Source: Nitrosarchaeum sp.
GTDB lineage: Archaea; Thermoproteota; Nitrososphaeria; Nitrososphaerales; Nitrosopumilaceae
NCBI RefSeq assembly: GCF_025699065.1
Contig: NZ_JAILWF010000004.1
Coordinates: forward strand, 62,001-126,000
DNA length: 64,000 nucleotides
Direction: 5' to 3'
Under the pieces are notes generated by a model. The model was not told the origin of the DNA. It made no database searches and worked only from the letters and a program-made list of their open reading frames with translations. The position numbers and the translations under genes were made by a program. Position 1 is the stretch's first letter, and each line of letters begins with the position of its first letter. This document shows positions 26,653 to 34,187 of the stretch, piece by piece.

Positions 26653-26726
26653 TGGGCCGAGTGAGATTCGAACTCACGATCACTGCCATGTCGGGGCAGT
26701 ATCCTAACCGGCTAGACTACCGGCCC
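26653..26726 (-). tRNA. tRNA-Val(GAC) with C at position 33
   Basis: A 74-base cloverleaf reads from 26726 to 26653. The acceptor GGGCCGG pairs with TCGGCCC (one G-U), discriminator A. The D-stem is GTCT/GGAT, the T-arm GTGAG-TTCGAAT-CTCAC is perfect, and the anticodon stem CTGCC/GGCAG encloses the loop CCGACAT. The anticodon GAC is at 26692-26690 and decodes valine. Position 33 is C, where U is nearly universal. No intron or encoded CCA is present. Confidence 0.93.
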
Positions 26727-26809
26727 ATTGAAGTAAAAGATTAGGTGCAGGCATTATTAACGTTTAACAAAAGAAAGGATTGAATAAAAAGAAGGGAGAC
26801 GGTTAAGAG

Positions 26810-27520
26810 TTGACAGAAGATTTTACAGAAGAGGAAAAAAAAGGCCTCTATAAGGCAATTTATTCTAGAAGAGATGTCAGATCACACTTTACATCAAGAT
26901 CTATTGATGATGATGTTTTAGCTAGAATTCTAAATGCGGCACATCATGCACCGTCTGTTGGTTTTTCTCAGCCATGGAATTTTATTTTGATAAAAGAAAT
27001 GATTACAAAAAAGAAGATCAAAGATTCATTTGAACAAGAAAAAAATCGTTCATCAAAATTAATTGAAGAACCAAAAAGATCAAAATATCTTTCGTTTAAA
27101 CTTGAAGGAATTTTAGAATCTCCTATTAATCTATGTGTAACATATGATCCAACTAAATTTGGTCCATTTGTGATAGGTAGAACAAGTATTCCTGAAGCAG
27201 GATTATACAGTGTATGCTGTGCAGTGCAAAACTTATGGCTTGCTGCAAGAACTGAAGGAATTGGACTTGGATGGGTAAGCATTCTTTCAAATGATACACT
27301 TAAGGAAGTTTTAGAATTACCAGAATATGTTGTTCCGATAGCATATCTATGTTTGGGATATGTGGATGAATTTGCACAAAAACCAGATCTTGAAACTGCA
27401 GGATGGCTTCCAAGACTTGATCTGAAGGATGTAGTATACTTTGAAAAATGGCAAGATACTGAGAATACAGAATGGAATCGAATTCAAGAGATGATCAAAA
27501 CTAATCTTGATTACGCTTAA
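26810..27520 (+). CDS. bluB: 5,6-Dimethylbenzimidazole synthase (BluB), nitroreductase fold
   Basis: The protein has 236 residues with a TTG start. FMN-binding motifs of BluB are visible: SRRDVRSHFTSRSIDDD, AAHHAPSVGFSQPWNFIL, GRTSIPEAGLYSVCCAVQNLWLAARTEGIG split by the usual turn, and the C-terminal AGWLPRLDL. BluB breaks reduced FMN to form the lower ligand of cobalamin. Ammonia-oxidising archaea are known cobalamin producers. CbiH at 38869 adds a second cobalamin gene in the window. Confidence 0.9.
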   Translation: MTEDFTEEEKKGLYKAIYSRRDVRSHFTSRSIDDDVLARILNAAHHAPSVGFSQPWNFILIKEMITKKKIKDSFEQEKNRSSKLIEEPKRSKYLSFKLEGILESPINLCVTYDPTKFGPFVIGRTSIPEAGLYSVCCAVQNLWLAARTEGIGLGWVSILSNDTLKEVLELPEYVVPIAYLCLGYVDEFAQKPDLETAGWLPRLDLKDVVYFEKWQDTENTEWNRIQEMIKTNLDYA

Positions 27521-27544
27521 ATAATTACAAATGTTTTTTTTGCT

Positions 27545-27638
27545 GGGCTTGTGGCGCAGAGTCATTTAAGACGCGAAACTTGGATAGCGCAGTAGCCTCC
27601 TAAGTTACAGGTCGAGGGATCGAAGCCCTCCAAGCCCG
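27545..27638 (+). tRNA. tRNA-Arg(CCT) with enlarged D-loop, probable short intron
   Basis: The acceptor GGGCTTG pairs perfectly with CAAGCCC, discriminator G. The D-stem is GCGC/GCGC (27554-27557 and 27587-27590), but the loop between them is 29 bases, about 20 more than normal. I read about 27561-27580 as an intron at a non-canonical position, common in Nitrososphaerota. The anticodon stem is GTAGC/GTTAC, the loop CTCCTAA, and anticodon CCT is at 27599-27601. The T-loop is ATCGAAG between GAGGG and CCCTC, unusual in having A54 and G60. T6 follows immediately. Confidence 0.9.
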
Positions 27639-27644
27639 TTTTTT
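27639..27644 (+). terminator. Oligo-T terminator after tRNA-Arg
   Basis: Six T residues directly follow the tRNA discriminator base. Such runs are enough for archaeal RNA polymerase to stop, and they separate the tRNA from the flavoprotein gene downstream. Confidence 0.5.
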
Positions 27645-27691
27645 AAAAAATTATTATTGCAACTTAAATACAGTTGTAAATGGTCAGAATT

Positions 27692-28222
27692 ATGAAAGTT
27701 GTAGTAATTTCAGGTAGTCCAAGAAAAAATGCAAATACTCAAGTGATAATGAAATATGTTTACGAATATACTAAATCAAAAAATGCAGATACAGAATTTA
27801 TCAATCTTTCAGATGGACAAATTGAATGTTATAGAGGACCAGAAGAAGAATATAATGAACAAACAAAAAATGCAGCTAAAGACATTATGGATGCAGATGT
27901 TTGGTTAATTGGATCTCCAATTTACAATTCATTTTTTAGTTCTGCATTGAAAAATTTGTTTGAATATATCAATTATAAAAAAACTGAAGGTAAAGTTGCA
28001 GGCATAGTAATTTTAGCCGCAAGTAATATTGGATTTATTGATGTCCAAACACTCATCACTCAATTATTATCATATTTTAGAGTAATTACCAATCCTAAGG
28101 CGGTGTTTCTTACAACAGAAGCAATATCAGAAAACGCTATATCAAAAGAAGAAGATAAGAAAAGATTAAGAGATATGGTAGATGAGACTTTGAAAATAGC
28201 CTCTAAATTACATCAAGATTAG
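27692..28222 (+). CDS. NADPH-dependent FMN reductase-like flavoprotein
   Basis: From the ATG at 27692 the protein has 176 residues; an ATG at 27680 would add four. The flavodoxin-like P-loop is VVISGSPRKNANTQVIMKY, followed by LIGSPIYNSFFSSALKNLFEY, the FMN-binding pattern of this family. It would pass electrons from NAD(P)H to FMN or a quinone. The substrate is unknown. Next to bluB, which consumes reduced FMN, it could supply that substrate; this is inference from proximity across a tRNA. Confidence 0.82.
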   Translation: MKVVVISGSPRKNANTQVIMKYVYEYTKSKNADTEFINLSDGQIECYRGPEEEYNEQTKNAAKDIMDADVWLIGSPIYNSFFSSALKNLFEYINYKKTEGKVAGIVILAASNIGFIDVQTLITQLLSYFRVITNPKAVFLTTEAISENAISKEEDKKRLRDMVDETLKIASKLHQD

Positions 28223-28697
28223 ATTGTAAGTATACAACTTTGAAAATTTTAACAGTATAATTTCCATCAAAGATTTTAGTTATTTTTCCGTTATTGGAAT
28301 CTAATACCCTAAATTTGTATTCATATGAGCCATCTTCATTTACTACAGTTTGTGCAAAGTGTACTGCACCAACACTGTTTCCTGGAATAATTTCATCGTT
28401 ATCAAATATTTGAATAATTACAGGATGACCAGCAACATGGTTTGCAATTTTTCCTTCAACGAATCCCCAAGGGAGTTTATTATTTTCAGAAATTTGCATT
28501 TGTAAAGTTGTTTTTTCAAGTCCAATGGAATTATTGATTGGAGTAATTTCTGTTTGTGAATTTGATTCAGCAAACGAAATATTAGTTGATAAAACAGTAG
28601 TAAATATTATTGATGCAATAACGCTTGCAAAGATAATATTTTTGGACATATCTGTAATTACATTATTTAGTTTAAAAGATTTATTCCAATTCATCAA
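28203..28697 (-). CDS. Secreted beta-sandwich protein
   Basis: The protein has 164 residues. A signal peptide spans about 15-42 (IIFASVIASIIFTTVLSTNISFA). The mature part is a single beta-rich domain (PVIIQIFDNDEIIPGNSVGA, then DGSYEYKFRVLD). This pattern resembles the small repeat domains of thaumarchaeal cell-surface proteins. No membrane anchor follows, so it may be released or lattice-bound. The convergent flavoprotein gene overlaps by 20 bases. Confidence 0.65.
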   Translation of the reverse strand: MMNWNKSFKLNNVITDMSKNIIFASVIASIIFTTVLSTNISFAESNSQTEITPINNSIGLEKTTLQMQISENNKLPWGFVEGKIANHVAGHPVIIQIFDNDEIIPGNSVGAVHFAQTVVNEDGSYEYKFRVLDSNNGKITKIFDGNYTVKIFKVVYLQSNLDVI

Positions 28698-28737
28698 AGG
28701 TAAAAATTAAAGAGTCAAATATTAACATGACGTAGAA

Positions 28738-28863
28738 ATGATACTATATATGGAAAAAGATCCAACAGAGTTGTGTTCATGTAAATGCCATTATGGTGGT
28801 GCTGTTAGTTGCCCAGGTTGTAAGAGTAATCATGGTATAGTATGTAGTCATTGTAACAAGTAG
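28738..28863 (+). CDS. Cysteine-rich zinc-ribbon-like microprotein
   Basis: This ORF of 41 residues (37 from the second ATG at 28750) ends with TAG at 28861-28863. Seven cysteines and three histidines appear in CSCKCHYGG, CPGCKSNH and CSHCNK. The paired CxxC/CxC spacing predicts two small metal sites. It has a gap of 40 bases upstream and is too short for most callers. The cysteine density makes chance coding unlikely. The function is unknown. Confidence 0.6.
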   Translation: MILYMEKDPTELCSCKCHYGGAVSCPGCKSNHGIVCSHCNK

Positions 28864-28865
28864 AG

Positions 28866-29357
28866 CTATTTGCTTTTTGATTTACTTTTAGATGCTAACA
28901 TCTTAAGATTTGCAAGTTCTGTTTTTAACGATTCAATCTGAACTAAAGTTTGCAAATTTGAAATTTCTTGGTTTAGTCTTTCAATTTCACTGTCTTTTAG
29001 CTTTACACTTTCCTTGAGTTTGTTTAATTCACCAGATAATTCATTTTGTGCTACTTTAATTTCAGTAGGACTGACTTGTTTTCCATCTGATGTGTAAATT
29101 TGAGCTGTCTGTGAACTACTCAAGCTTTTTTTTTCGCTATGACTTAGGTGAGATTCATGTTTATGTATATAGTCAGCACTCTTTTGAGAAATCCAGCAAG
29201 TAAATGTAAGGAACCAAGTAATAGGTACCGCAAAAAGGAAAATTGAGTTTATTATATTTTGACCATAATTTTCTAAGAAATAAGGCCACAATCCAGTAAG
29301 TACAGCTGCAAAGACTCCAGTAACCACTGTTGCTAAATGGTTTCCAAGGTATCCCAT
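28866..29357 (-). CDS. Two-TM protein with C-terminal coiled coil
   Basis: The protein has 163 residues. Two hydrophobic segments (about 8-28 and 34-56) are followed by a linker rich in Ser and His (YIHKHESHLSHSEKKSLSSS). A coiled coil then runs to the end (LSGELNKLKESVKLKDSEIE and on), finishing in KSKSKSK. It resembles a membrane-bound scaffold. No enzyme motif is visible. It converges on the Cys-rich microgene, two bases away. Confidence 0.6.
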   Translation of the reverse strand: MGYLGNHLATVVTGVFAAVLTGLWPYFLENYGQNIINSIFLFAVPITWFLTFTCWISQKSADYIHKHESHLSHSEKKSLSSSQTAQIYTSDGKQVSPTEIKVAQNELSGELNKLKESVKLKDSEIERLNQEISNLQTLVQIESLKTELANLKMLASKSKSKSK

Positions 29358-29441
29358 AATTTATTTGAAAAATTCATTGTTTATAACAGTAATGCTAATG
29401 TCAAAATTTGATATTAAGTAAAAAGAAAAAAAGAGTCTAGT

Positions 29442-29663
29442 TTATTCGTCTTCGTTAGATGTTTTAGGCATATCTGATTGTAAGATCTGGATTTTTTGTA
29501 GTAATTCAGTTCTCAAATCTCTTGCGACCCTTCTTACAGTAGGTCTTGGGACACCAAGTTCATCTACAACTTTGGTATAGATATCTTGCTTGTCTGTTAC
29601 ACCTTTGTCAAGATAAGAATTAATTGCTTCTTTAATGATCGTGCTTTGGTTTGTACGATTCAA
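29442..29663 (-). CDS. Small HTH DNA-binding protein
   Basis: The protein has 73 residues. A helix-turn-helix is visible at about 22-52 (KQDIYTKVVDELGVPRPTVR then RVARDLRTEL). A short acidic tail follows (SNEDE). Small HTH proteins of this kind are common in Nitrososphaerota and are thought to be regulators. An inverted repeat upstream of the cyclophilin gene (29766-29800) lies on the divergent side and could be its site; this is a guess. Confidence 0.75.
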   Translation of the reverse strand: MNRTNQSTIIKEAINSYLDKGVTDKQDIYTKVVDELGVPRPTVRRVARDLRTELLQKIQILQSDMPKTSNEDE

Positions 29664-29765
29664 CGAATTCTAAATTTTAGTTGTTCTATATAAGACTATA
29701 ACTTTTTGACATGATTTAATTTTTAATTCAAGTATTAATAGTTAGAAAAATTTTTCAATTAGGGA

Positions 29766-29800
29766 TTCGTTAATTATTAAATAATTATCGTATTAACGAA
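29766..29800. promoter_or_regulatory. Inverted repeat in divergent promoter region
   Basis: TTCGTTAAT at 29766-29774 is matched by its exact reverse complement ATTAACGAA at 29792-29800, with a 17-base AT-rich spacer. It lies in the largest gene-free gap here (29664-29907), between a divergent HTH gene and the cyclophilin gene. The form is that of an operator. The rest of the gap holds only AT-rich sequence. Confidence 0.4.
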
Positions 29801-29907
29801 AAACGTACAGATTATTATGAATTTTTCAAAAAAAAATAACAGACTATAAAAATATTAATTTACTTTGCACAAAAAGACTCTTATGATAATGCTGTTGATA
29901 GTTCTCA

Positions 29908-30384
29908 TTGAGTACAGCAATTATTGAAACAAATTTGGGAACAATTGTATTTAAATTACTTCCTGATTTGGCTCCAGAAACTGTAAGAAATTTTGAGAAA
30001 TTAGCAAAAGACGGATTCTATGATGGTACACTTTTTCATAGAGTTATTCCCGGATTTATGATTCAGGGCGGAGATCCTAACACAAAAAGTGGAAATAAAA
30101 GTACTTGGGGAACAGGTGGACCAGGCTATACAATTAAAGCTGAATTTAGTTCCAGATCACATCATCGTGGAATTGTTTCTATGGCCAGAGCACAAGATCC
30201 AAACAGTGCAGGCTCACAATTCTTCATTGTTACTACTGACAGTACTTTCCTCGATAGACAATATACGGTTTTTGGGGAAGTGACAGAAGGGATGGATGTT
30301 GCAGATAAAATTGTAAAGTTACAAAGAGATGGAAATGATTGTCCTCTTCAAGAAGCAAAAATGATTCACGTTAAAGTGGAATAA
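29908..30384 (+). CDS. Cyclophilin-type peptidyl-prolyl isomerase
   Basis: The protein has 158 residues and begins with TTG. Catalytic motifs are FHRVIPGFMIQGGDP and MARAQDPNSAGSQFFI, with the later DRQYTVFGEV. The Arg, Phe, Gln and His residues of the active site are in place. It isomerises prolyl peptide bonds in the cytoplasm. No signal peptide is present. The next gene starts directly at its stop codon, so the two form an operon. Confidence 0.94.
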   Translation: MSTAIIETNLGTIVFKLLPDLAPETVRNFEKLAKDGFYDGTLFHRVIPGFMIQGGDPNTKSGNKSTWGTGGPGYTIKAEFSSRSHHRGIVSMARAQDPNSAGSQFFIVTTDSTFLDRQYTVFGEVTEGMDVADKIVKLQRDGNDCPLQEAKMIHVKVE

Positions 30385-31380
30385 ATGAAAATAAAGCAGA
30401 TTGGTTTTTTCATAATACTGTTATTCATTATAGCAATCCCTACAGTTTATGCCCAAGTATCTATTGGTGAAGAAGCAAAGCAAAAAACAGTTAATGTAAT
30501 AATTAATGAATTGAATCAAATTCACGTTGTACATGAAGTCATTGCGGCAAATTCGCCTAAACAATTACAATTGATCGATGGATTAGTAAGTAATCTTAGT
30601 GTTACTGATGTTGAAGGAGATGAGAAACAGTTTGGCTCTATTGGAGATAACGATGGTATTATTATTTTTCCATCACAAAAAAACATAGTTGTACAATATG
30701 ATCTTGAAGATGTTTTAGTTCTAAAAAATAATGTATGGACTTTAGATTTTAGATATCTTCAAACAACTAATTTCATATTTCCAAATGAAGTAGATCTAGT
30801 TTTTGTAAATGATAAACCGGTGTATTTGGGTGAGAAAAAAGGAATTGCATGTCATGGTTGTCAAATGGTTCTAGAGTATTCTATCAATGAACCAAAAGTA
30901 TTAAAAAATATAAAATACGATAATAAAGATTTTTTAATTGAAATTAGATCGTTTGCAGAAATAGATGAATTTAATTTTGAACAATTAACCAAAAGAATTA
31001 ATTTTCATGTTAATGGAGAAAATCAATTTCTAACATTGGTAGTTCCTCTTCAACTATTACCAGAATCATATGATGTATTAGTAGATAATGAAAGAATATA
31101 CTTTCATGGATACATCAATAATGGAACACATGTATGGATTAACGTAAGATCCGATACTACAGGCATGGTATCAATCGTAGATTCAAAAAATACTGATCAA
31201 GTAAATCCCAATATGCGAGATTTACCACTAGTATCAGACATTAATCAGAACATTATAGTTTTACTTGGCGTAATAATCATAGTTGGAGTTATTATTACCA
31301 TATTTATCATGAAGAAAAAATCATCAGTAACTTCAAAAGATATTAAAAATGAGCACACTCAAAATGCAGATGAAATTTAA
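30385..31380 (+). CDS. Surface-anchored protein with CxxC motif
   Basis: The protein has 331 residues. A signal peptide (about 1-24, ending TVYAQ) leads into a beta-rich ectodomain. A C-terminal membrane helix (about 288-310, IIVLLGVIIIVGVIITIFIM) and a basic tail follow. The ectodomain has GIACHGCQMVLEYS at about 153-166, a CxxC that could bind metal or be redox-active. The ATG follows the cyclophilin stop without a gap. The function is unknown. Confidence 0.68.
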   Translation: MKIKQIGFFIILLFIIAIPTVYAQVSIGEEAKQKTVNVIINELNQIHVVHEVIAANSPKQLQLIDGLVSNLSVTDVEGDEKQFGSIGDNDGIIIFPSQKNIVVQYDLEDVLVLKNNVWTLDFRYLQTTNFIFPNEVDLVFVNDKPVYLGEKKGIACHGCQMVLEYSINEPKVLKNIKYDNKDFLIEIRSFAEIDEFNFEQLTKRINFHVNGENQFLTLVVPLQLLPESYDVLVDNERIYFHGYINNGTHVWINVRSDTTGMVSIVDSKNTDQVNPNMRDLPLVSDINQNIIVLLGVIIIVGVIITIFIMKKKSSVTSKDIKNEHTQNADEI

Positions 31381-31422
31381 TATCTCAATAGACTATGAAT
31401 ATATTTTTTAAATAATGTAAAA

Positions 31423-31578
31423 CTATTCTCCACCTGAACCACAAGAACAAAAACCATATTCATCAATCCGAACATTACAGATTACACATTTTTCGCCATA
31501 ATCTACTTCCCAGGGTTCTTTTCCATATAACTTAAAATGATCATCAATCTCAAGTGGGATTTCCCGTTTCTTTCCCAA
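31423..31578 (-). CDS. Small zinc-ribbon-like protein, TTG start
   Basis: This 51-residue ORF starts at TTG 31578 (or TTG 31599 for 58 residues). It reads MGKKREIPLEIDDHFKLYGK and then has EKCVICNVRIDEYGFCSCGS before TAG. The CxxC...CxC spacing predicts one metal site. Its coding sense is supported by the ordered acidic N-terminal part and by good codon choice. It is divergent from the zinc-ribbon gene at 31629 and fills an otherwise empty 248-base gap. Confidence 0.6.
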   Translation of the reverse strand: MGKKREIPLEIDDHFKLYGKEPWEVDYGEKCVICNVRIDEYGFCSCGSGGE

Positions 31579-31628
31579 TGATTTGTATATGTAAAACAAC
31601 TATACATAGATTATCGGAGAATAAATAA

Positions 31629-31820
31629 ATGAAAATTGAATGTGGATGTCACTGTATCAAATGTAAAAGTACTAATCTCGAATCAAACAGAATCGGACAA
31701 ATTGAGAAAGACGGATATTTCGATATGCATCATACATGTAATCAGTGTAACACACATTTTGATCATTTAGATGGAGAGATTTTTGAGAGTTGTGAAAAGT
31801 GTGAGTATAAAATTAGTTAG
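31629..31820 (+). CDS. Small zinc-ribbon protein
   Basis: The protein has 63 residues. Cysteines lie in CGCHCIKCKS near the start, then HTCNQCNTHFDH and SCEKCEYK, giving up to three metal-binding pairs. Such proteins are often transcription or RNA-associated adaptors, but there is no direct clue here. GGAGA a few bases upstream (31616-31620) gives a modest ribosome binding site. It overlaps the end of the convergent gene by eight bases. Confidence 0.7.
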   Translation: MKIECGCHCIKCKSTNLESNRIGQIEKDGYFDMHHTCNQCNTHFDHLDGEIFESCEKCEYKIS

Positions 31821-32307
31821 ATACTAATGCGTTTTCAACAAAATAATGGGCTCTATTCTCTTTTGAATTTTTTAGAATTTCTCTATTAGATGCCATTTTT
31901 GCTAAAGCTTTTGATACATCTAAGGGACTAGCACTCCAACCATATTCTCGAAGTTGTTGGACGGTTTCTGTTACGGTTCTAGGAGAATCAAAGAATTTAC
32001 TAGTTTCTAATATTCTTAATTTTGCTTTGATTTCATGAGGTGTAATTGGTTTTGGTTCATTAAACTCTGGCTCAAATGCTTCTGCATCATCTAAATATTC
32101 AAGACCAAATCGGTTAGACTGTATTGATTCATTTGGTTTTGTAGAAACTTCATTTGAATTTTCATAGATGATTTTTGCCTGATTTGCATGTATGTGACTT
32201 GATATGTTTTCAATAATTTCACCTAAAGTTTGATTATCAACATAGAAATCTCTAGATTCAACCTCAATTTCACTCTCACCAAGTTTGAGTTTTATTCTAG
32301 CCATCAC
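31813..32307 (-). CDS. Uncharacterised acidic protein with helical C-terminus
   Basis: The protein has 164 residues. The first 20 (MARIKLKLGESEIEVESRDF from the second Met) form beta strands. A polar middle part follows. The C-terminal half (about 90-160) appears helical and winged-helix-like: LRILETSKFFDSPRTVTETV and WSASPLDVSKALAKM. The latter could be a DNA- or RNA-binding fold. I do not recognise the family. Confidence 0.62.
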   Translation of the reverse strand: MMARIKLKLGESEIEVESRDFYVDNQTLGEIIENISSHIHANQAKIIYENSNEVSTKPNESIQSNRFGLEYLDDAEAFEPEFNEPKPITPHEIKAKLRILETSKFFDSPRTVTETVQQLREYGWSASPLDVSKALAKMASNREILKNSKENRAHYFVENALVSN

Positions 32308-32342
32308 CCATAAATCGTAAGGTTTTGATTTATTCTGCTAGC

Positions 32343-32364
32343 TCTAATCAGCTTCAAGATTAGA
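32343..32364. repeat. Short inverted repeat upstream of a divergent pair
   Basis: TCTAATC and GATTAGA form perfect 7-base arms around an 8-base loop in the 130-base gap between divergent genes. It might be an operator or a transcript hairpin. Confidence 0.3.
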
Positions 32365-32437
32365 TCAAAACTTTTACACATAGAAATGGGATTTTTTTCC
32401 TATTGAGTTAAAAAGCGATCTTGAGATAATGTGATGT

Positions 32438-32890
32438 ATGGTTTCCAAAGCCAAAAAAGTAATCATAATTATTGTTATAGCGTTAGGTCTATTTGCATAT
32501 TCACAATATGTATTAGCCTCACAAATAGGCGTGAAAATTACTCAAAGTGATCTTCTTGCAGAGAATGAAAGTGGAGTGATTCATGACGTTGTACTAGAGT
32601 TTAGTAATCCATCATTATTGTATTTGACTGCTGGTAAAACAGAGTTTTTTGTAGTAGCAAATGAGGAAATGATAGGAAGAGGAGATTTGGAATCATTTGT
32701 ACTGCCAGCATTAGGAAGTAGTTCTGTAAGCGGTACGTATATGAGAGATTCTAATGTAAATACACAAGAAGATTCAACAGTAAAAATAAGTGGTGTCATA
32801 AAATATGATGTGATTTTTACTTCGATTGATGTACCTTTTGTATATTACCCTACACCTGACCAAGCAAGAGAATTTATACGTGAAAATTAG
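32438..32890 (+). CDS. Signal-anchored LEA14-like protein, second copy of design
   Basis: The protein has 150 residues. A basic start and hydrophobic helix (about 7-24, VIIIIVIALGLFAYSQYVL) lead to one beta-sandwich domain (DVVLEFSNPSLLYLTAGKTE) resembling the product of the gene at 26149. No catalytic residues are apparent. It ends 11 bases before the PfkB-type kinase gene and may share its transcript. Confidence 0.65.
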   Translation: MVSKAKKVIIIIVIALGLFAYSQYVLASQIGVKITQSDLLAENESGVIHDVVLEFSNPSLLYLTAGKTEFFVVANEEMIGRGDLESFVLPALGSSSVSGTYMRDSNVNTQEDSTVKISGVIKYDVIFTSIDVPFVYYPTPDQAREFIREN

Positions 32891-32901
32891 TTTTTTAAAG
32901 A

Positions 32902-33795
32902 ATGTTAACTGTTTTTGGTTCTACTGCCTTAGATACAATTAGAACACCAAAAAAAATTTTAAAAGATGTTTTAGGTGGTGCTGCTACATTTGCAGCAATA
33001 TCAGCAAGTAATTTTGTCGATACCGGACTAATAGCAGTAGTTGGAAAAGATTTTCCTGAAAGATATCATCAAATTTTAGCAAAATATCTTGATTTACGAG
33101 GCTTGACCATAAAAGATGGTAAGACATTTCGTTATGATGGAAGTTATGATAAAACACTTAGTACAAGAGAAACTTTAAAGACTGAGTTAAATGTATTAGC
33201 AGATTTTAAACCAACTGTTCCACAAGAATATAAAAAATCTCAATTTGTGTATCTAGCCAATAATGATCCTGATCAAAATTTAATGTTAATTAAAGAATTT
33301 GATAAAGTAAAGTTTTCAATGTGTGATACTATAGAATTTTGGATTTCTACAAAACGTGAATCTGTAATTAAGATGATTAAAGCTGTAGATGCAGTGGTCA
33401 TAAATGACGAAGAAGCTAAATTGCTAACAAAAGAATTCAACCTAATAAAATGTGCAAAAAAAATGATGGAATGGGGTGCAAAATATGTAATTATTAAAAA
33501 AGGAGAGCATGGCTCAATGATGTTTTTTGATGATGTGGTATTTCCATCAGCAGGATTTTCATTAGAAGATGTAGTGGATCCAACAGGTGCAGGAGATTCG
33601 TTTGCTGGAGCCATGATAGGGTATTTAGCTAGTAAAAATTCAGTCAAGTTATCAGAGATCAAAAAAGCTGTTGTTTATGGAAATGTTTTGGGTTCATTTG
33701 CTGTTGAAAGATATGGATTAGATGGATTACTTCAAATTAAAAAAACAGATATCATGAAACGAGTCAAATTATATGAAAAAATGATTCGTTTCTAA
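32902..33795 (+). CDS. PfkB-family carbohydrate/nucleoside kinase
   Basis: The protein has 297 residues. The signature DVVDPTGAGDSFAGAMIGYL contains the catalytic Asp and the anion hole. The N-terminal glycine pair is in DVLGGAATFAAISAS, and the ATP region includes VVINDEEAKLL. PfkB enzymes phosphorylate ribose, adenosine, fructose or related substrates. The particular substrate cannot be named from sequence. Confidence 0.9.
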   Translation: MLTVFGSTALDTIRTPKKILKDVLGGAATFAAISASNFVDTGLIAVVGKDFPERYHQILAKYLDLRGLTIKDGKTFRYDGSYDKTLSTRETLKTELNVLADFKPTVPQEYKKSQFVYLANNDPDQNLMLIKEFDKVKFSMCDTIEFWISTKRESVIKMIKAVDAVVINDEEAKLLTKEFNLIKCAKKMMEWGAKYVIIKKGEHGSMMFFDDVVFPSAGFSLEDVVDPTGAGDSFAGAMIGYLASKNSVKLSEIKKAVVYGNVLGSFAVERYGLDGLLQIKKTDIMKRVKLYEKMIRF

Positions 33796-33842
33796 AGATT
33801 TAAGTTTGATTATTTCCGCAATTGGGTTGTATATTCTAAGAT

Positions 33843-34187
33843 ATGTCTGAAAAAAATGAAGATCGTTTAGATACTATATTCAAATTACAAAAGGGGTTAT
33901 CAGAAATGATGAAGTTAGATCGATATCCAAAAGATTCTGAAGGAAGAATTTCTGCATTATCTACAGCAATAATACATGAAGCAGTAGAACTACAAAGAAC
34001 TACAAATTGGAAATGGTGGAAAACTCCAGTTCCATTTAATGTATTAGAAGCAAGAGAAGAATTAATCGATATTTGGCATTTTGTGGTACAAGCATCCTTA
34101 GAACTAAATTTAACTCCAGATGATATTCTTGAAGAATATAAAAAGAAAAATGAAATTAATCGAGAAAGACAAAGAAACGGATACTAG
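33843..34187 (+). CDS. All-alpha NTP pyrophosphatase (dUTPase/MazG-like)
   Basis: The protein has 114 residues. The metal-binding helices are EAVELQ in AIIHEAVELQRTTNWKWWK and EAREELIDIWHFVVQA, matching the ExxE...ExxD pattern of dimeric dUTPase/MazG proteins. Such enzymes cleave dUTP or other non-standard NTPs. WKWWK between the helices is the substrate-adjacent tryptophan cluster of the dUTPase subgroup. A role in keeping uracil out of DNA is plausible. Confidence 0.82.
   Translation: MSEKNEDRLDTIFKLQKGLSEMMKLDRYPKDSEGRISALSTAIIHEAVELQRTTNWKWWKTPVPFNVLEAREELIDIWHFVVQASLELNLTPDDILEEYKKKNEINRERQRNGY

Noticed and set aside
26653-26726. tRNA-Asp(GTC) on the plus strand
   Set aside because: The plus-strand loop ATGTCGG looks plausible, but the T-loop TTCGAAT and the A73 end only work on the minus strand.
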